From NCBI RefSeq assembly GCF_017916475.1, contig NZ_JAFMTB010000001.1:930001-994000 (forward strand): a stretch of 64,000 nt of DNA. Direction: 5' to 3'. This document shows, piece by piece, positions 51,702-60,396 of this stretch. Under the pieces are notes generated by a model that did not search any database, was not told the origin of the DNA, and saw only the letters and a list, made by a program, of their open reading frames with translations. The position numbers and the translations under genes were made by a program. Positions within the stretch are counted from its first letter, which is position 1. Each line of letters starts with the position of its first letter. The stretch comes from Patulibacter sp. SYSU D01012 (GTDB taxonomy: Bacteria > Actinomycetota > Thermoleophilia > Solirubrobacterales > Solirubrobacteraceae).

Positions 51702-54455
51702 CTAGTAGCGGACGTCGATCTCGACGCGGCGGTTCAGCGCGCGGCCGGCCTTCGTCGCGTTGCTGGCGCGCGGTTGCGCGTCGCCCGCCGACGCCACGCG
51801 GACCTGACCGTCGAAGCCGTGCTTCGCGAGCAGGCGGCGGAACGCCTCCGCGCGGCGCTGGCCCAGGCGGCGGTTGACGTCGGCGGAGCCGACGGCGTCG
51901 GTGTGGCCGACGATGGTGATCGTCCGGGCGCCGTCGAGCTGCCCGGCGACGTCCTTCGCCAGCGCATCGGCCTCGCGGGACGGGGTGGCCGACGCGAAGG
52001 CGAAGAGCCCGTCGGTCGGGACGACGAGGACCTTGCGCGGCAGGATGCGCACGGTCTTGCTCGTCTTCGTCGTCTCGCCGTCGGCCGTCTTGACGGCCAG
52101 GGTCACGCGGACCTTCAGGCCGCCCAGGCGCTGGACCTTCTTGGCGGTCGCCTTGTCCAGGTCGACGGGCACGAGGCCGGCGCCGGTGCGGCGGCCGCCG
52201 CCGACGGTCTTGCCGCCGCGGGTGACGGTGACGGCGCAGCGGTAGCCCTCGGCGCCGGGAGCGGCGCAGCCGACGGCCACGCGGCGGCCGGTCGCGGTCG
52301 CGACGGGCGCCTTGCCCTTGCCGGCGGGCGCGCCGACGGAGAGCTTGGGCTTCACCGGCGCGACGTCGTCGGCGGGCGTCGCCGGGGCGGGCGCCGGCAC
52401 GACCGGGGCCGGCCGGTGCTCCTGCGTCGGGGTCGCGGGGGCCGGCGTCTCCACCCCGGGCTCGGTCGTCTTCTCGGCGACGGTCCACGTCCACGTCGCG
52501 CTGGGACCGTGGTTGCCCGCGGCGTCCGTCTGCCGGACCGCCACGGTGTGCGCGCCCAGGCCCAGACCCGTGAGGACGAGCGGCGACGCGCACGGCTCCC
52601 ACGGGTCGCGGACGCGGGCGCCGCCGCGCTCCTCGCGCTGGTCGACGAGGCACTCGAACGTGCCGTCGGCCTCGCCCTCGAAGGCGAGCGTGGCGGTGCG
52701 GGCCGCGGTGACGCCGTCGGGTCCGGCGATCTTGGCCGGGGCGCCCGGGGCCGTGCGGTCGACGACGAAGTCGAACGACGCGGGATCGTCGGAGGCGACG
52801 CCGGCGCCGACGTCGTAGCTGCGCAGCGCGACGCTGTGCGGGCCCTCGACGAGATCGGGCAGGGCGAACGTGGGGCCGTCCGTCGGGATCCACTCGCCGT
52901 CGCCGTCCACGCGGTACTCGACGCGCACGCCGGACGGCGGGGCCAGGACGCCGAAGCGCGGGTAGGCGGTGAACGCGGGAGGGTGCTCGACGACGGCCGG
53001 TCCGCCCGGGACCTTCGCCTCGACGCGGAACGCGATCCGCTGCTCCTTCGACCAGAACCGCGTGCCGCGCATCATGCGCCGGATCCGCACGACGTAGTCG
53101 CCGTTGGCCGGGACCGTCAGCGCGGGCTCGAAGGAGGAGCACGCCTGCCACGCGTCCGCCTCGCCGACGACGCACTCGTACCGGTCGTCCGAGTCGACGG
53201 GCAGGCGCAGGTCGAACCGGCGGGCCGTGACGACCTGGACGCCGCGGACGACGTCGAAGTAGGACGGGGTGAGCGCCTCCGGCGACAGCCCGGGGAAGCT
53301 CTCCTCCGTCCCCGTGTCGTTGTGGAAGACCGTCACCCAGCTGCCGTGGGCCGCGACGAGCTCGTCGCGGTGGTCGCGGTCGGTGTCGAGCGCGGCGGCC
53401 GCGGGACCGCCGTACAGGGGCGCGCTGCCCGTCACGCCGTTCTCGCCGTCGTACGTGTTGACGACGGTGCCGTCGAGCGCCGCGACGCTGTCCTTCACGC
53501 CGCGGCCGAACAGGTCGAGCACGACCGGCGTCCCGAAGGAGCCGTCGGTCTGCAGGACGGGCGGCCGGTAGCCGGTGGTGCCGTTCGCGGTGGACGCCGC
53601 CGACAGGCCGCCGGAGCCGAGGGCGTTCCAGGCGAACCAGCGGGCGCCGAACGCGTCCAGGTCCTGGGCGATGCGGTTGTTCGAGGCGCCGAACGGCTGG
53701 CTGGAGTGATCGAGCGTCTGGACGCGCTGCGGCACGTCGGGGCCGTGGATCGCGACGATGCGGCTGCCCGACGATCCGGCCGAGACGACGAGGAAGTCGT
53801 TCGGCTGCCCCGGGCGCGGGCCCGTCGCGATCGGACCGGTCGTCACCCCGCTGACCGTGTCGAGCAGCGCGAAGCCGTCGCGAAGCGGCGCGTAGAAGGC
53901 CAGCTGGTCGCCGGGCATGCTCACGGCGACGACGTCGCTCATCCCCGGCAGGAAGCGGCCGACCGCGACCCCGGCCGGGTCGCCGCCCAGCTGCGTGTCG
54001 CGAACGGCGCCGCCCTCGTGCCAGTCGATCGACTCGAGGCGTCCGCCGCCGCCCTCGCTGGCGACGACGAGGGAGAACGAGGAGCCGAGGGGAGCGGCGA
54101 CGGCAGCGATCGGCGTCTCGCCGTGCAGGGTCGCGCGCTGGGTGCGCCCGTACCCGTCCGGCGTGTCGACGCGGTCGAACAGGGCGACGCCGGCCGGGGC
54201 CGGCTGCCCCTCGCTGGTCGAGCCGGCGCCCGACACCGCGACGATCGTCTCGTGGCCGCTGTCGTCGAACCCGCCGTGGAGCAGGAAGCGGATGGGGCCG
54301 TTGCCGGAGTTCGCCGAGACGGCCTTCGAGAACGCCGGGGCGGGCCCGGAGGGGAACGTCGCCTGGGCGCTCGCGGCCGCGGGCAGGAGCAGGCCGACGG
54401 CGAGGACGCCGAGCGCCACGGGGGCGCGGAAGTGGCGGGCTGGGTGGTGGCGCAT
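51702..54455 (-). CDS. Secreted OmpA-domain protein with FG-GAP/Ig-like N-terminal part
   Basis: 917 residues. A signal peptide (APVALGVLAVGLLLPAAASAQA) is followed by a large region with scattered propeller-like strands (VAVGRFLPGMSDVVAVSMPGDQLAFY, AAALDTDRDHRDELVAAHGSWVTVFHNDTG) and Ig-like segments typical of extracellular adhesins (FVVDRTAPGAPAKIAGPDG, TVAVRQTDAAGNHG). After a Pro-rich linker (about 665-700), the C-terminal 110 residues are an OmpA-like peptidoglycan-binding domain: TITIVGHTDAVGSADVNRRLGQRRAEAFRRLL and RALNRRVEIDVRY. Actinobacteria lack an E. coli-type outer membrane, so it probably binds peptidoglycan. A tandem paralogue lies upstream at 54568. Confidence 0.85.
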   Translation of the reverse strand: MRHHPARHFRAPVALGVLAVGLLLPAAASAQATFPSGPAPAFSKAVSANSGNGPIRFLLHGGFDDSGHETIVAVSGAGSTSEGQPAPAGVALFDRVDTPDGYGRTQRATLHGETPIAAVAAPLGSSFSLVVASEGGGGRLESIDWHEGGAVRDTQLGGDPAGVAVGRFLPGMSDVVAVSMPGDQLAFYAPLRDGFALLDTVSGVTTGPIATGPRPGQPNDFLVVSAGSSGSRIVAIHGPDVPQRVQTLDHSSQPFGASNNRIAQDLDAFGARWFAWNALGSGGLSAASTANGTTGYRPPVLQTDGSFGTPVVLDLFGRGVKDSVAALDGTVVNTYDGENGVTGSAPLYGGPAAAALDTDRDHRDELVAAHGSWVTVFHNDTGTEESFPGLSPEALTPSYFDVVRGVQVVTARRFDLRLPVDSDDRYECVVGEADAWQACSSFEPALTVPANGDYVVRIRRMMRGTRFWSKEQRIAFRVEAKVPGGPAVVEHPPAFTAYPRFGVLAPPSGVRVEYRVDGDGEWIPTDGPTFALPDLVEGPHSVALRSYDVGAGVASDDPASFDFVVDRTAPGAPAKIAGPDGVTAARTATLAFEGEADGTFECLVDQREERGGARVRDPWEPCASPLVLTGLGLGAHTVAVRQTDAAGNHGPSATWTWTVAEKTTEPGVETPAPATPTQEHRPAPVVPAPAPATPADDVAPVKPKLSVGAPAGKGKAPVATATGRRVAVGCAAPGAEGYRCAVTVTRGGKTVGGGRRTGAGLVPVDLDKATAKKVQRLGGLKVRVTLAVKTADGETTKTSKTVRILPRKVLVVPTDGLFAFASATPSREADALAKDVAGQLDGARTITIVGHTDAVGSADVNRRLGQRRAEAFRRLLAKHGFDGQVRVASAGDAQPRASNATKAGRALNRRVEIDVRY

Positions 54456-54522
54456 GCGTGCTTTCGGTGGGGTGACCGGCGCGGCGGCCGGCGGGGACGC
54501 GCCCGTCGGAACGGGCGGAACG

Positions 54523-54559
54523 CGTCGGGGTCCGCGGCGGGCGGCCGCGGACCCCGACG
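54523..54559 (-). terminator. Hairpin after the second OmpA-domain gene
   Basis: A 16-bp perfect stem, CGTCGGGGTCCGCGGC with GCCGCGGACCCCGACG, and a 5-base loop, 8 bases past the stop codon at 54568. No U tract. Confidence 0.7.
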
Positions 54560-54567
54560 AGGACCGG

Positions 54568-57348
54568 CTAGTAGCGGACGTCGATCTCGACGCGGCGGTT
54601 GAGCGCGCGGCCGGCCTTCGTGGCGTTGCTGGCGCGCGGCTGCGTGTCGCCCTCGGAGGCGACCTTCACCTCGCCGTCGAAGCCGTGCTTCGCGAGCAGG
54701 CGGCGGAACGCCTCCGCGCGGCGCTGGCCCAGGCGGCGGTTGACGTCGGCGGAGCCGACGGCGTCGGTGTGGCCGACGATGGTGATCGTCCGGGCGCCGT
54801 CGAGCTGCCCGGCGACGTCCTTCGCCAGCGCATCGGCCTCGCGGGACGGGGTGGCCGAGGCGAAGGCGAAGAGGCCGTCGGTCGGGACGACGAGGACCTT
54901 GCGCGGCAGGATGCGCACGGTCTTGCTCGTCGTCGTGACGTCGCCGCCGGCGGTCTTCACGGCCAGGGTCACGCGGACCTTCAGGCCGCCCAGGCGCTGG
55001 ACCTTCTTGGCGGTCGCCTTGTCCAGGTCGACCGGGACGAGGCCGGCCCCGGTGCGGCGGCCCTGGCCGACGGTCTTGCCGCCGCGGGTGACGGTGACGG
55101 CGCAGCGGTAGCCCTCGGCGCCGGGAGCGGCGCAGCCGACGGCCACGCGGCGGCCGGTCGCGGTCGCGACGGGCGTCTTGCCCTTGCCGGCGGGGGCGCC
55201 GACGGACAGCTTGGCCTTCACCGGCTCGTCCGCGGCCCGGGTCGGCGCAGGAGCGGGCGTGGTCGCGACCGGCGCGGGCTTGTCCTCCTTGGCGGGCGCG
55301 GCGGGGGCGGGCGTCGGGGCGACCGGCTCGGCGGCCTTCTCGACGATCTCCCAGGTCCACGTCGTCTGGGCGCCGCGGTTGCCGGCGGCGTCGACCTGGC
55401 GGACGGTGACGGTGTGGGTGCCGAGCGCGAGGTCACGGACGACGAACGGCGAGGCGCAGTCGTCCCAGACCAGGCCGCCGCGCGCCGCGACGCCGCCCAG
55501 GCCGTCGGGCTCGACGCGGTCGACCAGGCACTCGAAGCGGCTGTCCGGCTCGCCCTCGAACGCGAACGTCGCGTCGCGGTCGCTCGTGACGTCCGCCGGG
55601 CCGGCGATCTTCGTCGGCGCCTTCGGGCGGGTGCGGTCGACCGTGAACGCGTAGTCCTTCGTCGTCTCGGACGCCACCTCGCGGACCGGGTCGATCGCCC
55701 GGAAGCGCACGTGGTGCGGGCCGTCGGGGGCGTCGACGTGCAGGTACGGCCCGTCGAGGCGGTGCCAGTCCTGCTCGTCGTCCAGCTGGTACTCGACCGC
55801 GACGCCCGCGACCGAGGCGACCATGAACTGCGGGTAGCTCGTCAGCGCGTCCGGGGTCGACAGGATCTGCGGCGTGCCCGGCACGGTGGAGTCGACGCGG
55901 AGGGCGATGGTCTCGATCGGCGACCAGAAGCTGTGGCCCTCCTCCTGGCGACGCACCTCGAGGCGGTAGTCGCCGTCGGCCGGGACCGTGATGGCGGCGT
56001 TGAGCATGCAGCCCTGGCGCCCGCCGTCGGCGTCGACGAGCACGCAGTCCCACATCGCGGTGTCGCCCGCGGGGCGCGTCAGCCGGAAGGTCCGCTTCGT
56101 GACGATGCGGCGCGGCGCGCGCGGGTCGGCGACCGACGGCACGATCGTCTTGCCGTCGGTGTGCGGGGTGGTCTCGACGTCGCCCGTCGCGTTGTGGAAG
56201 AGCTCGACGTTCGGGCCGTTCACGACGACGACGTCGTCGCGGCCGTCGGCGTCGGCGTCGACCGGCACGCCCGTGGTGCCCGAGGGCAGCGGGGCCGAGA
56301 GCTCGTCGCCGGGCGTGCGGGTGTCGACGGCGCGCAGGCGCTCGCCGTCGAGGATCGCGGCGACGTCGCGGCCGCCGCGGCCGAGGAAGTCGCCCACGAG
56401 CGGCGCGTCGCCCCGGGCCTCGCGCAGCAGGACCGGGCCCAGCGGCTGCGTCTCCGGGTACGAGCGGCCGGACGCGCCGAAGACCATGGAGCGCACGCCG
56501 TCGGAGCTGTACCCCCGCGTGATGAACCACGCGCCGCCGCCGGGGTCGCGATCCTGCGCGGCGACGGTGTCGCCGGGGACCGGCGACACCGGGACGGTGA
56601 CGGGGGCGCTGTCGCGCTCGTAGGACCCGTCGGTCGCCAGCTTCCAGCGGCTGCGGTACGCGGTCCCGCCGTTCCCCGGGACGAGCAGGTCGTCGTACGC
56701 CGACGCCGGGTCGCTCACGGTGACCATCGGGCCGGTGGTCATGTCACCGCTCGCCAGCGTGCGGGGCTCGCCGTCGTCCACGTCGTAGATCGCGTAGCGG
56801 TCGCCGACCATGCTGACCGCGACGACCTCGCCGTGGTTCGGCAGGAAGCGACCGACGGCGACCGACACGGGCGTCGCGGGGATGCTGCGCCACACGCGCG
56901 AGGCGGTGCCGTCGTGCCAGTCCAGGAGCTGCAGCATCGGCACGTCGGAGCTCGTGCCGACGGCGACGAGCGACTGCCGGTTCGGGCCCAGGACGCGGCC
57001 CGCCGCTGCGCCCACCACGGAGGTCATGTGCAGCGGGGTCGGGGCGCCACTGGTCGTCAGGCCCTTGGCGTCGACGCCCAGCAGCTCGACGGAGGCCGGC
57101 TGGCCGTCGCCGGGCGAGGGATGGACGGCCGCGACGGTCTCGGCCCCCCGCGTGTCGAACGTGCCGCGCACGAGCGTCTGCACGCCGGGGGTGAGGACGG
57201 AGCCGGCCTGCTCGAACGCGAGCGCGTACGTCGGCGCGGTGGGCGTGACGTTCTGCGCGGACGCGGCGGTCGGGGCGAGCAGGCCGGCGGCGAGGACGCC
57301 GAAGGCGGCGGTGGCGCGGAAGTACCGCGCCGGAGTGGATCGGGCCAT
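54568..57348 (-). CDS. Secreted OmpA-domain protein, tandem paralogue
   Basis: 926 residues with the same layout as the 51702 gene: signal peptide (ATAAFGVLAAGLLAPTAASAQN), propeller-like segment (VAVGRFLPNHGEVVAVSMVGDRYAIYD), Ig-like segments (FTVDRTRPKAPTKIAGPAD, TVTVRQVDAAGNRG), a Pro/Ala linker and a C-terminal OmpA-like domain. The last 230 residues are almost identical to its neighbour even in the DNA, whereas the N-terminal 600 residues are only distantly alike, as expected after gene conversion. Function is probably as an extracellular binding protein attached to the wall by the OmpA-like domain. The ATG at 57348 begins with a positively charged leader. Confidence 0.85.
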   Translation of the reverse strand: MARSTPARYFRATAAFGVLAAGLLAPTAASAQNVTPTAPTYALAFEQAGSVLTPGVQTLVRGTFDTRGAETVAAVHPSPGDGQPASVELLGVDAKGLTTSGAPTPLHMTSVVGAAAGRVLGPNRQSLVAVGTSSDVPMLQLLDWHDGTASRVWRSIPATPVSVAVGRFLPNHGEVVAVSMVGDRYAIYDVDDGEPRTLASGDMTTGPMVTVSDPASAYDDLLVPGNGGTAYRSRWKLATDGSYERDSAPVTVPVSPVPGDTVAAQDRDPGGGAWFITRGYSSDGVRSMVFGASGRSYPETQPLGPVLLREARGDAPLVGDFLGRGGRDVAAILDGERLRAVDTRTPGDELSAPLPSGTTGVPVDADADGRDDVVVVNGPNVELFHNATGDVETTPHTDGKTIVPSVADPRAPRRIVTKRTFRLTRPAGDTAMWDCVLVDADGGRQGCMLNAAITVPADGDYRLEVRRQEEGHSFWSPIETIALRVDSTVPGTPQILSTPDALTSYPQFMVASVAGVAVEYQLDDEQDWHRLDGPYLHVDAPDGPHHVRFRAIDPVREVASETTKDYAFTVDRTRPKAPTKIAGPADVTSDRDATFAFEGEPDSRFECLVDRVEPDGLGGVAARGGLVWDDCASPFVVRDLALGTHTVTVRQVDAAGNRGAQTTWTWEIVEKAAEPVAPTPAPAAPAKEDKPAPVATTPAPAPTRAADEPVKAKLSVGAPAGKGKTPVATATGRRVAVGCAAPGAEGYRCAVTVTRGGKTVGQGRRTGAGLVPVDLDKATAKKVQRLGGLKVRVTLAVKTAGGDVTTTSKTVRILPRKVLVVPTDGLFAFASATPSREADALAKDVAGQLDGARTITIVGHTDAVGSADVNRRLGQRRAEAFRRLLAKHGFDGEVKVASEGDTQPRASNATKAGRALNRRVEIDVRY

Positions 57349-57479
57349 GGGTGTGGGAGTCGGGGACCGGGACGACGGCTACGGGCGGTAGCCGCCGGAT
57401 GGCCCCTTCGGTCGGCCGGTCGCTCCCGTCCTGATCCCTTCCGGACGTTCGGCCGATCGCTGCGGCGACGGAACGTCCA

Positions 57480-57531
57480 GCGCCGCCTGCGTCCTGCGGC
57501 GAACTACGGTCGCGCAGGACGCAGGCGGCGC
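57480..57531 (-). terminator. Hairpin after the first GH-A-like gene
   Basis: A 19-bp perfect stem (57480-57498 with 57513-57531) and a 14-base loop, starting 2 bases past the stop codon at 57533. It is the longest perfect hairpin recognised in the window. No U tract. Confidence 0.75.
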
Positions 57532-57532
57532 G

Positions 57533-58570
57533 CTACAGCACGTGCCGGAGCACGTAGTCGAACGCCTTGCGCGGCTCGCCCTTCGGGTCCAGCAGGCCGG
57601 AGTCCCAGGAGCCGTTGCGGCTGCCGCGCTTCCAGCGGTCGTTCGGCTCGGACTGCAGCTGGTAGATGTAGGCGCGCTGGATCTGGCGGCGGTACTTCGT
57701 CACGAGGCGCTTGTAGAAGCGCGTCGCCTCGTACTGGTACTTCTCGCGGGCGCTGTCGCTCTTCGCCTTCTTGCGCTGCGCGAGGAACGGGTTCTTGCGC
57801 TCCGAGGACAGCTTGCGGGCGTAGACGCCGCCGGACTCCGTGATCCAGACCTTGGCCCGGCGGACGGCCGACGTGCGCAGGAACGACGCGGTGTTGCGGT
57901 ACGTGCGGTCGTTGACGTCGTTGTAGTTGTTCAGGCCCCACAGGCCGATCGTGCGGCGGGCGCCGCGGCGGACCTCGGCGGCGTAGGCCCCGGCGGACGC
58001 GCCCGACGTCAGGTGCAGGTCGCCGCCGAGCACCCGGCAGCTCCTGCAGTTCCGCAGCTCGTGCCGGACGGCCTTGTAGATCCGCCCGAGCGCGCGCGGG
58101 TTGCGCTTGAACGGCCCGGTCAGGTTGGGCTCGTTGAAGATCGAGAAGTCCCGCACCCACGGGTACGCCTTGCGGAAGCGCCGGAACTCCTGCATGTAGC
58201 GCTTCTCCGAGATGCTCTTCCGCAGCGACTTCGAGTTCGTCACGGTGATCCAGAAGGAGACGAGCGGGCGGACGTCCGCCGCCTGGGCGCCGCGCAGCCA
58301 CGCGTCGATGGTCGCGGCGTAGTGCTTGTACTTCCGGTTCTTGCGGTACTTGAGCGCGTCGAAGCGGACCACGAGGCGGGCCGTGTCCATCCCGGCCGCG
58401 TGCAGCTCGCCGAACTCCGGGGTGCCGAAGATCTCGGACTTCTGGTCGGCCAGGCCCCACGTCGGGCTGGCGGCCCGCGCGGGCGCGGCGACCGTCAGGA
58501 CGGCGACGAGGGTGGCGAGCGCGAGCAGCAGACGGCGCAGGGCGCGGGGCGGATGGGCGTGCAGGGGCAT
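57533..58570 (-). CDS. Secreted clan GH-A (TIM-barrel) glycosidase-like protein
   Basis: 345 residues. Signal peptide (LLLALATLVAVLTVAAPARA) then the barrel start SPTWGLADQKSEIFGTPEFGELHAAGMDTARLVVRFDAL. The acid/base Glu is in VRDFSIFNEPNLTG and the nucleophile Glu is in AKVWITESGGVYAR, the N-E-P and E-S-G pattern of clan GH-A. It is very rich in Lys/Arg (KYRKNRKYKHY, RRAKVWITESG), which could help binding to acidic polymers. Substrate is not predictable. The ATG at 58570 has GAGGAGGA 8 bases upstream. It is 82 bases downstream of the next GH-A gene, with possible shared transcription. Confidence 0.82.
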   Translation of the reverse strand: MPLHAHPPRALRRLLLALATLVAVLTVAAPARAASPTWGLADQKSEIFGTPEFGELHAAGMDTARLVVRFDALKYRKNRKYKHYAATIDAWLRGAQAADVRPLVSFWITVTNSKSLRKSISEKRYMQEFRRFRKAYPWVRDFSIFNEPNLTGPFKRNPRALGRIYKAVRHELRNCRSCRVLGGDLHLTSGASAGAYAAEVRRGARRTIGLWGLNNYNDVNDRTYRNTASFLRTSAVRRAKVWITESGGVYARKLSSERKNPFLAQRKKAKSDSAREKYQYEATRFYKRLVTKYRRQIQRAYIYQLQSEPNDRWKRGSRNGSWDSGLLDPKGEPRKAFDYVLRHVL

Positions 58571-58652
58571 GGAGAGGGTCCTCCTCGAGGGTGAGAGGGC
58601 GGGTGGGAGTCTGGCGGCGCGGCGGCGGCCGCGCGCGCCGGGGGGCAGGGGG

Positions 58653-60140
58653 TCAGCGGCGCCGGAGCGTCGTGCTGGTGCTGGCGACGGTCGCGCCGTC
58701 CGCGGGCGAGGCGTACGTGTACCGGTAGCGGGCGCTGGAGGAGCGCGGCACGCGGACCTCGAACGCCCCGTACGAGTTGGTCGTCACCGTCTTGTACGGT
58801 CGCCACGCGCCGCCGGAGCGGCGCTGCAGCTGCACGCGGACCTTGCCGCGGCCGGGGCGCACCTGGCCCCAGACGGCGGCGGAGCGGCTCGTGCGCCAGC
58901 CGAAGATCGGATTGGGGAACGCCTGGGCCAGCGGCTTCGCGCGGCCGTCGACGAAGTACAGGCCGGACTGCCAGCCGTGGGCGAGCTCGTCGTCCTCGGC
59001 GATCGCCTCGTCGCGCCACTCGTAGTGCGTCAGCAGCTTCACGCGCGGGTTGCGCGCGGCGGTCCACCAGCCCCACTGCGACCACGCGGACTGCTTCGCG
59101 AGCGAGATCCCCAGGCGGTGGTCCGGCGGGTTGGTCTCGTAGGCGTACTCGTCGAGCCACAGCGGCAGGCGCTTGCGCTTCACGCCGACCGCGGAGATGC
59201 GCCGGGCGCGGGTCAGCTTGTCCAGCACCGTCGTCAGGCGCGACAGGTCGCCCATCCGCGCGTCGTTCCGGCTGGGGCTGCGCTGGCCGGGCGTGAGCTT
59301 GTTCGAGTGCGGGTGGTAGGCCAGCACGTTGCCCCGCGCGGCGCGGAACCCGCGGCAGTATCCGCCCTTGCGGCGGTGGTAGCGCGCGGTGACGCAGGCC
59401 ATCTCGCGCAGGAACGTCAGCGGCTGGGTGGTGGCGTTCACGCGCGTGGAGTACTGGTCGCCCTTCGACGACGTCGCGCCGATGGCGATCGTCGCGGACG
59501 GGTCCTGGCGCCGGATGGCGGCGTAGCCCGCCGAGGCGAGCTCGCGGTACAGGTGCGGCGCGTACGAGACGCAGCGGCCGGCGCCGGTGCAGCGGAACTG
59601 CGGCTGCAGCCACGTCGCGACGTTCGGCTCGTTCCAGACGACGTAGCGGTCGACGCGGTCGGCGACGTGCTTCGTGACCGCCGTGGCGAAGCGGCCGAAC
59701 CGCCGCGGGTCGGGCTTCCAGCGCGGGTTGCGGCGCGCGGGCTCCTTCGATCCCCACACCGGCCCGGGACCGGTGACCGTCAGCGTGACGCTCATCCCGT
59801 GGGCGCGGACCAGGTCGATCTTGCGGTCCAGCGCCCGGAAGTCGTAGGCGCCCTCGGCGGTGTCGTCGAAGCCCTTCGGCGGGCGCACGGCGTTCGTGTC
59901 GGGCGCGATGTGCGACCACTGCGCGAACAGCCGGACGTCGTCGACGCCCGCGCGCTTCCACGCCTCCACGATCGGGGCGGGATCGCCGTGCCGGCCGTTC
60001 AGGACGCCGTCGTCCGCGAGGGAGACGGCCATCGAGCTGGCGGCGGGGGCGGGTGGGGCGAGGGCGGCGGGGGCGGCGAAGCACGTCGCGGCGGCCAGGG
60101 CCACGAGCGCTCTACGGCGCGACCGGAGGGGGCGCGGCAC
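58653..60140 (-). CDS. Secreted clan GH-A glycosidase-like protein with C-terminal beta domain
   Basis: 495 residues. Signal peptide (RRALVALAAATCFAAPAALA), barrel beginning SSMAVSLADDGVLNGRHGD, acid/base Glu in VDRYVVWNEPNVATWLQP and nucleophile Glu in LPLWLDEYAYETNPPDHR (GH39/GH5-like). About residues 405-495 form a small beta-sandwich-like C-terminal domain (VWGQVRPGRGKVRVQLQRRSG, YRYTYASPADGATVAS). The GTG at 60140 has AAGGAG 5 bases upstream and is preferred to an earlier in-frame ATG at 60269, which would add a non-conserved stretch. Substrate unknown; the two GH-A genes differ strongly from each other. Confidence 0.83.
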   Translation of the reverse strand: MPRPLRSRRRALVALAAATCFAAPAALAPPAPAASSMAVSLADDGVLNGRHGDPAPIVEAWKRAGVDDVRLFAQWSHIAPDTNAVRPPKGFDDTAEGAYDFRALDRKIDLVRAHGMSVTLTVTGPGPVWGSKEPARRNPRWKPDPRRFGRFATAVTKHVADRVDRYVVWNEPNVATWLQPQFRCTGAGRCVSYAPHLYRELASAGYAAIRRQDPSATIAIGATSSKGDQYSTRVNATTQPLTFLREMACVTARYHRRKGGYCRGFRAARGNVLAYHPHSNKLTPGQRSPSRNDARMGDLSRLTTVLDKLTRARRISAVGVKRKRLPLWLDEYAYETNPPDHRLGISLAKQSAWSQWGWWTAARNPRVKLLTHYEWRDEAIAEDDELAHGWQSGLYFVDGRAKPLAQAFPNPIFGWRTSRSAAVWGQVRPGRGKVRVQLQRRSGGAWRPYKTVTTNSYGAFEVRVPRSSSARYRYTYASPADGATVASTSTTLRRR

Positions 60141-60318
60141 GTGGGCTCCTTGGGCGGGGGCGGGGGAGAGACGCGCCGGCTGGCTCGGGCGCCGCGGCGT
60201 GCGGCGGGCCTCGTCGGCGCGATCGTTCAGGGGTAGGAACCCGCCCCGGGCGCGGAAGTTGTGGCGCATCGGCGCTGTACGGCGTGCGCACCGGCTGGTC
60301 GGCGGGGAGCGACGTCGC

Positions 60319-60353
60319 GGGCGCGAGGCGGGACGGCCGGACCGCCCGCGCCC
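60319..60353 (-). terminator. Hairpin after the EntS-like MFS gene
   Basis: An interrupted stem, GGGCGCG-GGCGG with CCGCC-CGCGCCC and an ACGGCCGGA loop, 44 bases past the stop codon at 60397. No U tract. Confidence 0.4.
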
Positions 60354-60396
60354 CCAGCGCGCGTGACGAGCCGCGCCGCAGCGCCCGCCGCCCGGC

